64,000 bases of DNA. Source: Cladorrhinum sp. PSN259 (Eukaryota > Ascomycota > Sordariomycetes > Sordariales > Podosporaceae). Shown piece after piece: positions 22,162 through 34,780 of the stretch. The stretch's first letter is position 1, and every line of letters begins with the position of its first letter. The notes under the pieces were generated by a model that did no database searches, was not told the origin of the DNA, and was given only the letters and a program-made list of their open reading frames with translations. The translations under genes were made by a program, and so were the position numbers. The stretch lies in assembly GCA_033725935.1 (NCBI GenBank), contig MU867082.1, positions 175,390 to 239,389 on the forward strand, read 5' to 3'.

Positions 22162-24878
22162 GAGTTTGTCGGCGATGGAACTTTAGAACTCTGATAATGC
22201 GGGATCTTGGTTTAATTACAAAGATAAATGATGTAAATGCACAGGGGTGTAAAGGACCGATCGATCGGAAGGATGAAGGTGATGATACCTCCCAAAGGAA
22301 GCAATTGTGGACCATTTTACATAGTGCATACTGCCATTTCCGACATTTGGTTATCGAAAACTATCAAGATTGTTGCGGGGTTTTTTTTAACCAGAGGTTT
22401 GGTTTGAGTCTTGGGAGTTATTTGCGTGTTACTTGTAAGACGTGCATCGTGGAGTTTCATCATGGCGTTCATTTATAGTGGTTCTCTCTCTCTCTCTCTC
22501 CAGTAACCTGGTTATAACTAGCAATTGGCAAAATGTCACTCCAACGATACTACATTAAACCAAAAAAACATAACATATGACAACAACTCAAGAATAGCCA
22601 AGTCTTTGTCTGGTTATTTTTGTAAAAAAAAAAAAAGTAAGACCGGAAGATTTAATCGGAACTTGACAGATGCGGCTACAATACTACTTACTGCTGGAAT
22701 GTAACTTCAAGGGGAGGAGGAGGGGGATTTTGCGAACAAAAAAAAGGCAAGCTTAGATGATTACTATGGTAATTCTCCCGGGGGCTGACTGACAAAGAAA
22801 GATTCCAAATGGGTCGCATTCTTCTCTCTTGTCTATTTTTCTCGTCTTGGCTTTTTCATAATGCAGATGAATTAAGGGGATAAATATAAAGTCTAGACTT
22901 TGTCTGTTGATCATTTCTGCAAGGTTACGGCACATACATGCATAACCGTCACCTTCAACTTTTTATTTTCGTGTGCCAAGAAAGAGGGATAGAGAGAGCG
23001 AGAAGAGAGAGAGAGAGAGAGAGATTCTTTTTCGTGATACAATCCACTTACTTCCCGATGAGATGCATGGAGTATCCGGGCGGGTGAGGGGAAAAGGAGA
23101 GCTGTCGTCATGGCAAGTCTAAGCCACTGTTACCAAGACTTTTTCCAAGACTTTCAACGATGGTAAGGAGAAGTAACACAAAGTTGAATCCCCGACCGAG
23201 CTGGCCGGTCCGGCGGATGAGAGAGGATAACCCTGAACGCCGCGCGCGCGGCTGGCGATACGCTCTCTCTCGGAGGGCAACACGTGCTACCCTCCCTTGC
23301 TCGGTTCGAACTTACATGGGCAGAAGAAGGAGATAACCGCATGTCAATTACAAGACAAAGAGAAAAAGAAAAAGTTCCTATCAAAACACAGCCCCCTTTT
23401 TGTCATCCCCTTTTTCCTTGGTGGTGATTATCATCTTCTTACCAATCTGCTTGGCATCGGATTATCTTGCGCAACATCACATCTTCGTTCACCTTACCTA
23501 TTTACACGGAAATGTAGATGATACAAACTCAGACGGAGAGGAGGCCTTCAAGTTTCGTATCATTGGGCACAGCCTCCCTTTTTGCCTTCCTTTCCCCTTC
23601 GGAACGTTTGCCAACCGAAAGCAACTCTTTCATGGATATGTCACCCCTTTGCCAACCAAAACTCCATGATGGGATGCTTCCTTGTCATCCAACCTCCTCC
23701 ATGAAGGGAGCCAAGACAAATAAAGCCAGAAAGCCCAGTCAGTCAGTCCAAGCAAGAGAAACCTTTCATGCTCCGTGATCTACAACTGTTGTTGAACATA
23801 GCCCCATTTTACCCCCCTCCTCCTTCTCACTTGTCAAACCGAGGAGATCCCGGCGAGGTGTCTCTTGTGTAAATAAGATTCACATGGGGATCCTTGAAAC
23901 GCCCACAATGGTGGCTGGGCTCCTCCTCTACTACGTAGTGTACGTACGACGCCATCATCTTGTAAGGTTGAGCCAAGAGTCAGAATTCAGGGAAATAACT
24001 ATGCGCGTACACATACACAGCCCCTTTTCCTCCGCACATTTTCCCCTCCCCCAAGAGAAACCAGGGGGAACCCTTTTCAAAGCTCATGATGATTTGCATT
24101 TCTTTTCTTGCCAGTTTACTCCGGCAAAGGTCTGATGGCACGGTTTCTCCTTTTGCTTCCTCAAAGGTAATTAGAGAGGAGCAAAACCTGAATACCAAGA
24201 AAATAAACAGCTAGACGTTTGGCCATCAAGCATAGCCCTCCTTCTCTCAGGTGACCGAAGAAGGTGACGACAAACGCTGAATGAGTGACGGTAACGCAGT
24301 GTGCCCAACAAAAACTAATCACAACCAAGATATCACGGATCAAAAAATTAAAAACAGAGCAACATGTTATTTTCTTTCTGATGTGATATGAGCACAGCCA
24401 GGCCAAATGCGCTTCACGTTTATGCTATCCCATGTTATGTACTTAACCTAACAGCTTCAAGAGTCACAATGAGTAAAAAGAACCACAATGAGTAAAAAAA
24501 CAATCCAGTTTTGACAATGAATGCCGCTATTTCCAGTTTGCCAAAGAAAGAGAAACGACCCCAAAAAGAGCTATAAACAAAAATGCCCCATAACTTTCCG
24601 TATAACTCGAGTTCCAATCCAGCCAAGTCCAAAAAAACAAAAGCCAATGATAGATCCTGACATATTTTCAAAAACCCCCAACCATACAGGGCTTCTTCTT
24701 CTTCCAACAAGACAAATTCACACCATGCCATGCCATGCCTGCCGCCCCTTCATCATAATCCTAACTTATCTCTCTCTCTCCCGGTTTGAATCCTAGATAG
24801 CATATCCCTCAAACTTCCCTCCTCCCACATAATACATATCCATGCGTAGCCCTCCAATGCTATACCAATATTTCCCCC

Positions 24879-27800
24879 TCAGTACAACATATCATTCAAA
24901 ATATCCCTCAACACAGGTTTTCCCCTCGTCAAAGCCCTCTCACTCGCAACCTTCTCGCCCCTCACAACCTTCTTTGGCTCTTTTGCCCTCGCCACTCCTC
25001 CAGGTACATTCTCCTTCAATTCCACCTTCCCTCCATCTTTATTACCAATCCGCTCAACACCAACACCACCCTCTTGAGCAAACAACAACCCCTGCCTCTT
25101 TCCCCTCTTCACCCAGTCATCCTCTCTAATAACCTTCATCGGCGACCTCCGTCTGATCGGACTCATCCCGCTGGCCTGCACCCCGCTTTCAGGGAACCAA
25201 TGTCCTCCCTCAACTTGTCCACCCTCCAATTCATAGACCCATTCTTTTTCTTCCATGAGCTTGACGAACTTGCTAACCATCTCTTGGTCTCCGCAATCCC
25301 TCAGCGTCTTTCTGGACCCAATGACGAGTAACTTTGTTTTTGCCCTCGTAAAAGCAACGTTGATTCTCCTCCAGTCTTTAAGTAATTCCCCAATCTGTCT
25401 TGCCTCGTTGTTGCGCACAAGAGACAACAATATGACAGATTTATCTCTCCCCTGGAACCGATCAGCCGTGTGCATTTCTACGTCACGGTGGTGTCTCAAA
25501 GAGTGTTTTAAGAGGGCGAGCTGAGAGCGATAATGAGTCATCACGCCTATTTCGGCTGGCGGTACTCCCGTGGCGACTAAACTGTCGACGAGCTGGGTGA
25601 TGATGCGTGCTTCGCAGGGATTGACGATACGGTTCCCCTTGGCTTGTTCGACCGACGAGGGGATAGCGTCCGTATCGACGAAGCGGACTCGCGCGGAGGG
25701 GTGGAGCAAATCATATAAATAACATTGGTTCGCTCTCGGACCGGGACAACATGAAGAGACTGAAATGGAGGGGTTTGTTTGTTGGGAGAGGGCGAATGTA
25801 GCTGCGTCAAAATGCTTGGATTGTAACGCGCCGAGGTTGGGTACTTCCAGCTCTGCGAAACGAAGGGACTCTGTACCGCATTTGAGATGCCCGTTGTAGA
25901 TTAGTGTATTGGAGAGCGTCATGATGTCTTCTGACATGCGGTATTGATGTTCGAGATTGACGACCGAGGATGGGTGTTTGTCTGAGAGTAACTTGAACAA
26001 GGAAACGTCGAGACCTCCCACACGGGCTTCTTCGTTCTGGACTAGGGGAGGAAGTTGGTTGTGGTCTCCTACGAGAACAAAGGTACGTGCCATGCGGATT
26101 GGGCCTAGACAAATCGGGAGAGTTATTTGTGAGGCTTCGTCGACGATGCAGTAATCAAATCTGCGTTCGTTGAAGACTGGGTGGTTGATGCCCAGACAGG
26201 TTGTTGCTACTACTGGGGTTTTGTGCCAAGCTCTCTGAATTTCCTCCGGGCATGACATGGGCTGACTGGCGAGAGTGACGAAATCCCGCACTTCCGGATG
26301 AACCTTGGCCGGCGCACCGAGACGTAGGATGGGTATCTTGTCGTGCTTGAGTTTGAGCAGAATGTTGTCAACTGCTGTGTGAGTGTACGAAGTCAAGAGC
26401 AGAGACTTGCCCTGCCCGACTAATGCTCGAATGATGTGTGCAATGGTGGTGGTCTTGCCCGTACCAGGCATCCCCAAAACCAGAGCATAATCTTTGGCGC
26501 TCATGACTTTCTCGACTGCAGCTTTCTGGTCAACATTTAGGCTGTCATTACCTGCGATGGTGTATTGCGTGGTGGCAGTCTTGAACCTGGGCGGAACCAA
26601 ATCAACAACCAGCTTTCGAATCTCTGGGAGTCCGTGGCGATCTTCGGCCATAACTTGAACAAGGTTATTCCGAACCGTCGCCATGCCGTTGCTGAACTCG
26701 TCTTTATCCAATCGATACCGAATGGGTGCCTCCTTGATCTTTCCCTGACTTGGATCTGGTCTCTCACCCTCAGGCACAACCTCCATGATACTCGCAAACA
26801 CCTGATTGTTAACCTCATCAAACCCAGGCTGTCGAATCCTGGCATTATGAAGTCTTCTGTCAACCGCAACACTGATCCTCTGCTTCTTGACAGCAGTCAC
26901 GAACCCAAGAGCAAGAGCGAAATGACCCTGTTCATCCGAAATGACAATGGGCTCTCCAACTGTTATTTGGGAGTCCATGAAAGAGAACCCGGCGGCGCCC
27001 ATATCTTCCTTGATGAATATGTACGAGTACCGATTGATCTTTGCCTGATTCGGATCTTCGTGTGCTGACCCCTCCTCGATAATCACATTGGCGAAGCACC
27101 GACCAAGCTTCTCGCGCTCCTTGCTGACCATGGTCCAGAGTTCTCTTCTCAGCTTTTGACTTTCCTTTTCTTCCTTGGTCAGAAGATCTTCCCATTTCAA
27201 GAAGAACTCCCTGTGGACAGGAGTGAGGTGCTTGACTACCGCGTCAAAGTCCTCATTCAGCCCACTGGACTCGCCATCTCCATCATCGGCCAGTTTGTGG
27301 TAAATGAAGCACGATGACTGAGCATAGCACCTGCCACAGGCATTCTTGCTCCGTTTCATCGGCGGCAGTTGAACGCTTCTCTCGCGAATATAACAGGCCA
27401 GCTGATTCCGTTGCATAATCATGTGACGGAGTTCAGTCCTGATGGTAGGGATACGGATGGTCTGTGATGTCTCCATGTAGTACAGAATTCCATAGGCAAT
27501 CTCAATGTCGTATCTGTCCGAGAGAAGGAGATTATAAAGTGCCGTCTGAGCTTGATGATTCGCCGTGGCGTTCTTGCCCGTCTTGACTTCAAAAGGAACA
27601 GTCAAGGTGTTGAGACCGTTGCCGTCTTGCATGGTGATTTGAACGGTGGCATCAATGTTGCCCTTCAACCCATACATGGGTGACCATACATGCTCTTCAA
27701 CATCAAGAAGCTTGCTGACACACATGGTACCCTTTTCGCCATTTCGCCCCTGAACGATGGCATTGGGTTTGGGGACTGATGCAACAAAAGCGTCTGCCCA

Positions 27801-30080
27801 AGTCCTAAGCTCTGGCATCTTGGACAGGAGATGGTGTCGAGCGTCCTCCACGTTGACCTTGATGACATAAAGGTCCTCCACATGCTTCTTCAAAATATCG
27901 CCGATGACAGATTCCAGAAACTCCAGTTCCCAATTGTTTGCCAGCAAAGCCGTCTGAAAGACCTCATGGAGGATGGTACCGTAGACTAGAGCTGGTGTGG
28001 ACTCGCCGGTTGCCTTGACTCTGTCTTGTAAAACGGCGCGCCGCATGCATGTGAAAGAGTCTGCAACAACTGTCGCCGAAACTAGCTGATCCGGATGCAA
28101 AATCAGAATGTTGTGATTATTGTCGATAATGCATCTTCCAGATGGTTCAAATTGACCAATCACATGAACGAAGGCTTTGTGGCTTGCAGGTGTATCGTAC
28201 CAATCGCCCCTGAGATGGATTGTTTTGATGCTTTGGGTCTTATCGGCCTGTACAAGAAGAATCTGGGCATGTATGTTAGTGTATATTTCTATCCTCACAT
28301 TCATTAGGTCTATCATACCTTCTCTGGCATCTCACGTCCATGTTCGTTCGCGTAGGAACTATCAAGCACATTTGTAATCAGATACCGTTGGATAGCTTTG
28401 GCCTTTTGGCTGGGCTATAATTAAAAGGCTTTATCTTAGCATCTCTTCTTTAATTAATCATTGGACTATTGTACTTTACGTACGTTTGCTGAGAAGGGAT
28501 TGGGTGGATTTGAAGATGCTGCCTGCGTGGCAGCAAACTCAATCGCATCAAAATCGGCATCGCCAAAATCATCCCCAAATTCATCATCCCCTTCATCTAC
28601 TACTTGTCTCACCTGAGGTTGAACCTGTGGCTGAACCTGAAGTTGACTTTGGGTAAGATTCTTAGTTTCGACTTTAGCCACCAAACTCTCCGCTTCATCA
28701 AGAAAGTCGTCATCTAGATCATCAAAATCCTCCTCGTAAACTTCTACAACTGGCTGTTGTACTTGGGGATTGGTGATGGGTTCTTCCGCCCGTAGACGGT
28801 CTTGAGAGACGGTCTTGAAAGACTGAGCTTGTAAATCATCCTCGGAAGATGCGACCAAAGTATGATCATCTGCCTGAACAGGAATCATACTTGCCTCCAG
28901 TTCCATGAAGGTGTCATCGTCAAAATCATCGTCACCGTAATCTGACTCGGCCTTCTCATTGAATGGGTTTGCCAATGAGATATCGGCATCTGGTCGGGCT
29001 GACTTTTGAGCCAGCGGAGAGCTCGCCTGGCGTATTGGTGAGGATGTCTTTGGTTGTGGCTCTTCTGGAACTTGGGAAGTGTTGGACTTTCTAAGCTCGT
29101 CATCGACAGTTTCCAGGATGGCCGAAACCATGAATGACTTTGATGTGGACAATGGATGTTGCTTCGGGGTAGCATCACAATCCTCGTCTTCATCCAACTG
29201 CGTCAGTTTCCGTCGTTTGGACCAGTTAGACCCAAGGCTAATGGATTTTCTAAAGGTTCTCTCACTGCCTAGTCCATTGCCATCTCGGGCTAGGTGGGGT
29301 GATGACGATACCATGAGTTGGGCGAAAAGTGGATTGGCAGCGCCAGATGGGCTTGCGTTTGCCGCTGCTGTCGGTGCTGCTTTGGAAAAGCGATCCCATA
29401 GGTCCAGTGTGGGGTCGGCACGAGGCGTCCGCATATGCTGGGCAATCTTCTTCACATTCACTATCGGTGTAGCTGCGATTTTTGCCGCAGGGGATGAGAT
29501 CGGCGACGAACTTCTGGCGCGACGTTTCCTCCTTCTGGGCAAGGGAGACATTGAAGGCAATGGCTCTTGACTCTTGTTGTTGATCCAGAGAACGCGCTCG
29601 TTCGGGGAGAACTCTTCGTCCTTCTTGATTGCTTCGGACTTACCACCTAGCAAGTCTTGCCATGTTGGTCGTTGGGCCACAGGTGTTCGATCGGGTGGTG
29701 CCTCTGCGGAAGGGGGCTGGTTGATCTTATTTAGCCAGGCCTTCTTCCTGGAGGGCGAAACCAGAATCTCGCTCGAGTAGTCCGTCTTGAAGTCTGTCTT
29801 TTTCTTTTTTGGTTTCTCGGCAATCGACTCGGACTCGGCGGCAGGAGCTTCAAACTGAAAGGACTGAAGTTTGCTTTTCGTCTTTTCTGACACTCGTACT
29901 GGTGGTTTGGGTTTCGGTGCTGTTGTTGATTGGTGAGCGGGGTTGCTCTTTGATCGTTGCAATTGTTTACGCTGCAGTTGTCAGTGAATCACTTCATCCC
30001 AGCTTCCCTATCTCGCACCACTGGAGACTGACCTTCTTGGCCTTGTTGGGATCCGAATATGACTTTTCGAGAGGAGGCAT
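24879..30080 (-). CDS. DNA2: DNA replication nuclease-helicase Dna2
   Basis: Four exons, 30080-30033, 29971-28484, 28414-28319 and 28262-24879, all spliced in phase 0, give 1671 residues. Dna2 cuts long 5' flaps during Okazaki maturation and resects DNA ends. The first exon encodes only 16 residues (MPPLEKSYSDPNKAKK). The N-terminal 500 residues are disordered and acidic. The 96-nt third exon carries the conserved ITNVLDSSYANEHGREMPEK block. The RecB-like nuclease has GNIDATV and FEVKTGK, framed by four cysteines (C616, C853, C856, C862) that fit the family's 4Fe-4S cluster. The SF1 helicase shows GMPGTGKTTT (Lys about 1147), VDEASQITLP (Asp about 1252), VGDHNQLPPLV, LEHQYRM, DRFQGRDKSVILLS and NVAFTRAKTKL. 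Its promoter is shared with the TRAPPC11 gene and has an MCB-like pair. Length is near yeast Dna2 (about 1520). Confidence 0.94.
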
Positions 30081-30735
30081 CGTAATTCAACAACAACAGG
30101 TCTGAGGTCCAAGGTATCGTGAAGTGCCCGCACTCTGTAACTAAACAAAACAAATGGATGGCGGAGACTCTCGGCGCTTGGATGGGTGGGTATCAATTCA
30201 AAAAATACAAAAAGGGAATGGTATTAGCAGACAATTGCCATGGCCGTTTGCTTTACAATTGGGACTGACCAGGGGGCGGTTGGTCAGGATATGATGGGGA
30301 AATGGGAAAGTAACAAGACGACATCGCCCGTTAATAAACGCGTCTCGTCGCGTCTCTTGCGCCTGCAATAAGTGCTTTGACGAACGCGACGACAGGCAAG
30401 AATGCCCCCACCAAGAGCGAGCACCAGGCGACCGATAAGATAAGCTTCGAACATGGGTTCCTGGGCTTGGCTGCTGTCTGCCCGCATTTCTCCACAGCTG
30501 GAGAGCTCCAGCTGCAGGGCAGCGGGTGGGCAGTGGGCATCGGTGTCCTCGAAGCCCTTCAAGGTTCATTTCAGGGTTCAACTTTGGGTTTTACAGCCTA
30601 CCTTACCAGGAAAGCGTATTTATGATCTCTTCTCAACAATCTTCGGTTCAGTAGACGGCATCTGTGGAAGGAAGTAGGCCAGCCAGTTCCAGATGCATTG
30701 GATACGATAGTGATTAACAGAAGCGCACCTACACC
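30081..30735. promoter_or_regulatory. Divergent promoter DNA2 / TRAPPC11 gene
   Basis: 655 bp separating two divergent start codons. It contains the paired ACGCGT/TCGCGT element listed separately, plus an AACGCGAC at about 30413. Open frames inside it look fortuitous. Confidence 0.6.
30338..30355 (+). promoter_or_regulatory. Paired MCB-like element upstream of DNA2
   Basis: ACGCGTC at 30338-30344 is followed by TCGCGTCT at 30348-30355, start-to-start spacing 10 bp. It lies about 258 bp from the DNA2 start and 380 bp from the TRAPPC11 start. Same order and near-identical spacing as the elements at 303 and 3178. Confidence 0.45.
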
Positions 30736-33700
30736 ATGAACGAATATCCAGCCGGCAGCTTGGATCATAATGTTCCCTTTCTACTCACCTTGGGAACATC
30801 GACAACGGGAACATCGACAACGGCAACCTACGGTTCCGACCTGAGTGCAGCTCTCAAGGATCAGGCAATCTTGATTCGATCCGAACTGCCCGCTCTCGAG
30901 ACAGAACAGGCGCATGCTCTTCTTCGATATATCCAAAGCCGAGATGCCACCAAGCTCCCATGCAACGGGCGAGATGCGCCAACGAAACATAGATTCAAGG
31001 TCAAGACGGCGGAAAGGGTAGGTGCCATTCACGATGATGCTTGCGCCATGTGATCCTGATGTGTATACGCAGTCAATACTCCTACCACCCCGCCGTGCTC
31101 GCCTTCCCGACGGTATTGAAGCTCCTCCTACCGCCGCCCTCCACTCTCCATACTCTCCCCTGAGTCCCATATCCCCGCTCTACCCCGACGGCATAATGGA
31201 TGCGCAATGGATACGAAAACATCAAGACCTTGTCCCAAGTGTTTTACTCTGCTTCTACACCCTCACTGCCGACCCAACGCTTGCTACACTCTATGACAAC
31301 AAGATCAAAACGGATGTGAACAATATCAGGGGCCTACTGAGCCAGTCCGGCTATAAATCGAAAGTGGCCGTAGTGTTCCTGAGTGACCAAGCCGCTCGTT
31401 CTCTTGAAAATCTGCAAGAACGGCTGGAGACATTGAGGAGGGGATGTGGTGTCGATCCAAAATTATTGTTCTTCGTCTCGCCAAATGATTCTCAGGACGA
31501 ACTCGAGCGCATGGGCGAAAACATGTTGACCACTCTCTACGCTGTGTCGATGGAATATTACCGGGAGCTAGGAAGACATTGCCGGAAGAAAAGGGGAAGG
31601 GGGGTTGCGCCTCAGCCCACGGTTCCCCCAACGTCCGGTACCTCTCAGACGTTGTCCTTGGCAGGGTGGAATGTTCGATATGATTTCAAGAGCGCAATAT
31701 TCGCCGAATACCGCGCCGAGATGGATGTTGCGCTCCGCTCCTACGAACAAGCATACGAAAACTTGCTCAGCTCCGAGCTAATGGAGGTCATCCCAAGTTG
31801 GAGTCCTCGGTGGAATGAGGCAAGGTTTCTAGCCGATGTCATCGCTGTGCGCTGCCTTCGGTGCATGCTATGGAATGGCCAGCACAGCGCAGCTGCACGA
31901 AGATGGCAGTATCATCGTGACACAATTGCTGACTTCCTTGACCGTCGCTCACGGGGAACTCGCAACTACGGATGGGAGGCATGGGAGGCCCGGTGGGCAA
32001 TAGTCATGGCAAACTTGGTTGAGAAAGCCCAGATCCCAGACTTTGCACCTCAGACACTGAAACTATACCTTCAACCAGAAAAGAGCGCTATGGGAGAGCG
32101 ATTACAGCCATGGGAGCATCTCCACCATCCAGGTTATTGGTACCGGGTAGCAGCGAAACATTTACAGTCTCGAAGAGCTTTTGCGCATCAAATTCCCGAG
32201 GACGATAGGAGGTCTCCAGGCCTCTCTCCAGCATCGCATGTTGCCAAATCCGCTTTCGCATATGACACATACATGTGTCCAGATCCCTACGAGGAGTATC
32301 CTCTCAACCATGTCGGCGCGGATCAAGTTGGCGTGGATCATGGTCGTATGATAATAGAGCGCCTAATGAAAGCTCGGGAAGAGTTCTTGAGCAGGGAACA
32401 ATACCGATTTGCTGCTGAGGTGTCATTGGAGTGCGCTAGAGAGCTGGCTTCGGTCAAAGAGTGGGACAGCATGGCTGAAATACTTCTTCCTCTGTGGAAA
32501 GATATGTCATTCAGAACCGAAGGTTGGATCGCAATAGCCGACGAACTGAACTGGAGTCTCAGGACGGCTGCGGTGGCAGTTGGAAATGCTGAGTTGGTTC
32601 TGGCTCTTGACTGGGAGCTGCTTTCGAGGAGTAAGTGTACAAGAACCTTCTGGGATTTCAGGTTACTAACTGCATCTAGACTTCCCAAAGCGTTCTGGTT
32701 GGCATTACGACATCACCAAATCCCTGGAGGGCATCACTTCTGAATCTAAGCCCAGCGTTTCCATCCCAGATGGCCGAGTTCTCCCCTTCGTATCCACCAC
32801 ATTTCTCTTCAAGGATGAGCAAGGGAAGGCTGGACAAAGCGTCAAGAGTCAACTTCTCATCAAATCAAATGCACACCAGGGCTCAGCTCCTGTGGTTCTA
32901 AGCAATATCGCCATCAACTTCAGCGGCAGTCTCAATCAGGTGCTCATAAAACACCAAGATACCGAGACTTCTGAGCTGAAGCATGGTAGTGTATCTGTAT
33001 CGGCCGTGGATCTGACGAGAAGGACGGATGCAGAAGAGGCTGCGGATCTTGATCTTTCCAACAGCAACGTCATACTGACCGGGGCCGCCAACTTGACACT
33101 ATCTCCTGGCCAGACTACTGTATTCAACCTGGATATTCCCCTGCGTGAGCCTGGAGAGACGCAAGCAAGCTTATTAACGTTGAAACTGGATTCGGAAGCG
33201 TTCGACCTGGAACAGACACTAAAATTCCCAGAGATAAACACCCACAACTTCTGGTACATCTCATCGTCCGCCACAAAACGCATCACACGTCAGAATCCCC
33301 TATCCATCAAAGTGCTACCAAGACCGCCAAAGCTTGAAGTGAAGTGTCCAGTATGGAAGGAGCAATACTACACTGACGAAGCGATCGACCTTGATTTTGA
33401 ACTCGTCAACGGCGAGGACGTCGAGGCGCTCGCCAAACTCGATGTGACACTATTCGGCGAGAGCCCCCGCACGTTTGCCGTCACCCTTCCCAACTCTGAA
33501 GAGCAGAACTCAACCAATGTCCGAAGTGAAGAAAGCAGTCTTATCGGCGCTGCTCTCGGCTCAATCCCATCCTCAAAATCGTCACTCATCCATGTTCACC
33601 TCCCTCCCATCGACCGGCCAAGCCAATATGACCTGACCATCAAAGTCACATACTTCCTTTCCACGAACCCTGGTACTCCCATAACCCAAACAGCCGTATT

Positions 33701-34565
33701 CAAACTTGACGTCCTCAATCCTTTCGAAGCAAACTACGACCTTCTTCCCAGAGTTCATCCAGACGAATGGCCAAGCTTCTTCGACACGGACGGTATTCCA
33801 AACCCCGACCCTGATACTTCTCTCCCCATCCCATTTAAGGGTCTATCACAGTCATGGTACCTCCAAACAAGATACGCATCATTCACTTCTGAGCCGATCC
33901 AAATCCACGATTTGGATGTCAAATTGTCTTGCCCACCTACAGTCCACTGCCTAACAACAAAGAGTTCCACTACCCCAGACGACCTTATCATCCCACCTCA
34001 ACAAATCCAAACAGCATCATTCAACCTAGTTGCACAAAAGTTATCTCTAGACGATCGAACTCCTTCACCATTGGATGTACTATTCATAATCAAATGGTCC
34101 CGCTCTACTTCTGCATCTGCTCAAACAATAAACACAACCTCCCTCCCCATCCCCCGCTTCAACCTCTTCGGCACTGAACCCCGTGTTCTAGCTACCATCA
34201 CTTATACACCCGATTACTTGACTCTTACTACACACATAGAGAACGCATCAAATCACTTCCTTACCTTTGGACTTGCAATGGAACCATCAGAGCAATTCGC
34301 ATTTAGTGGACCGAAGAATACTACGCTTAATCTCTTGCCGGTCCAGAGGAGAGTGGTGGAGTGGAGGTTGTTGCCTTTTGAGAATGATGAGGGGGGTCAA
34401 GGTAAATGGGTGGAGTTGAAGGGGCTTGTGGTTAGGGATAAGTATTATCAGAAGGTGTTGAGGGTCGTTCCGGGCGGGGAGGGTGTCAGAGTTGCCAAGG
34501 AAGGTGGATGGGTGGAGGTTTGGGTTCCTGGAAAACAGAAGCAGAAGGATGGGAGTAAGGAATAG
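30736..34565 (+). CDS. TRAPP complex subunit TRAPPC11-like (foie gras / gryzun domains)
   Basis: Exons 30736-31017, 31073-32630 and 32680-34565 give 1241 residues. The 55-nt first intron is phase 0 (KTAER joined to SILLPPRRARLPDGIEAPP). The 49-nt second intron rebuilds LLSRNFPKRSGWHYDIT. It belongs to the TRAPPC11 family, a tether component for ER-Golgi and autophagy traffic. The N-terminal block with MDAQWIRKHQDLVPSVLLCF (about residues 135-155) is typical of the fungal members. The foie-gras domain lies at about 300-600 (YDFKSAIFAEYRAEMDVALR, SYEQAYENL, RWQYHRDTIADFL). The gryzun part is the beta-rich C-terminal half, ending near 1225. Human TRAPPC11 is about 1130 residues. Budding yeast lacks a clear orthologue, so the filamentous-fungal TRAPP composition is closer to that of animals. 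Confidence 0.85.
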
Positions 34566-34754
34566 AATTCGTTCTGTGGTGCGTTTGTAATGATAGAATT
34601 TGGAATTTATTATTTGTGGTAATTTAAGACGTCTGTGGTTTTAAGTTGTGTGTATGTATGTGGGTGAGGTTGTGTGGTTTTTTAACTCTGGTTTTGTGTA
34701 GCTGTGTATGTATAATTCAATAAATGTGTGTAAATGAATCTTTAAATAATAAAA

Positions 34755-34780
34755 ACTGACTGACTGACTGACTGACTGAC
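34755..34780. repeat. ACTG tetranucleotide microsatellite
   Basis: Six and a half ACTG units ending in a short C run, just beyond the 3' end of the TRAPPC11-like gene. Confidence 0.75.

Larger units (their letters stand above)
17921..24878. other. Gene-poor 7-kb region
   Basis: I can support no gene in this stretch. The left end must hold the promoter and leader of the Ca2+-ATPase, the right end the 3' flank of DNA2. The longest open frame (18435-18971, 178 codons) has no domain-like composition. Features seen are an imperfect tandem duplication at 20464-20548, a GGT repeat at 22125-22161, a GA repeat at 23003-23024, a short GC palindrome near 23240, and two copies of CACAATGAGTAAAAA near 24465-24499. 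Base composition is mixed and not the strongly AT-rich pattern of RIP-mutated repeats. A noncoding transcript or a fast-evolving multi-exon gene could be hidden here. Confidence 0.5.

Noticed and set aside
23238..23254. CCGCGCGCGCGG palindrome as an operator or hairpin
   Set aside because: Simple GC alternation with no terminator or binding-site context.
23297..23320. GGTTCGAAC resembling a tRNA B box
   Set aside because: No matching A box, acceptor stem or anticodon arm could be placed around it.
28415..28483. 69-nt DNA2 intron as another retained in-frame segment
   Set aside because: It contains stop codons in frame, so retention would truncate the protein; an ordinary intron.
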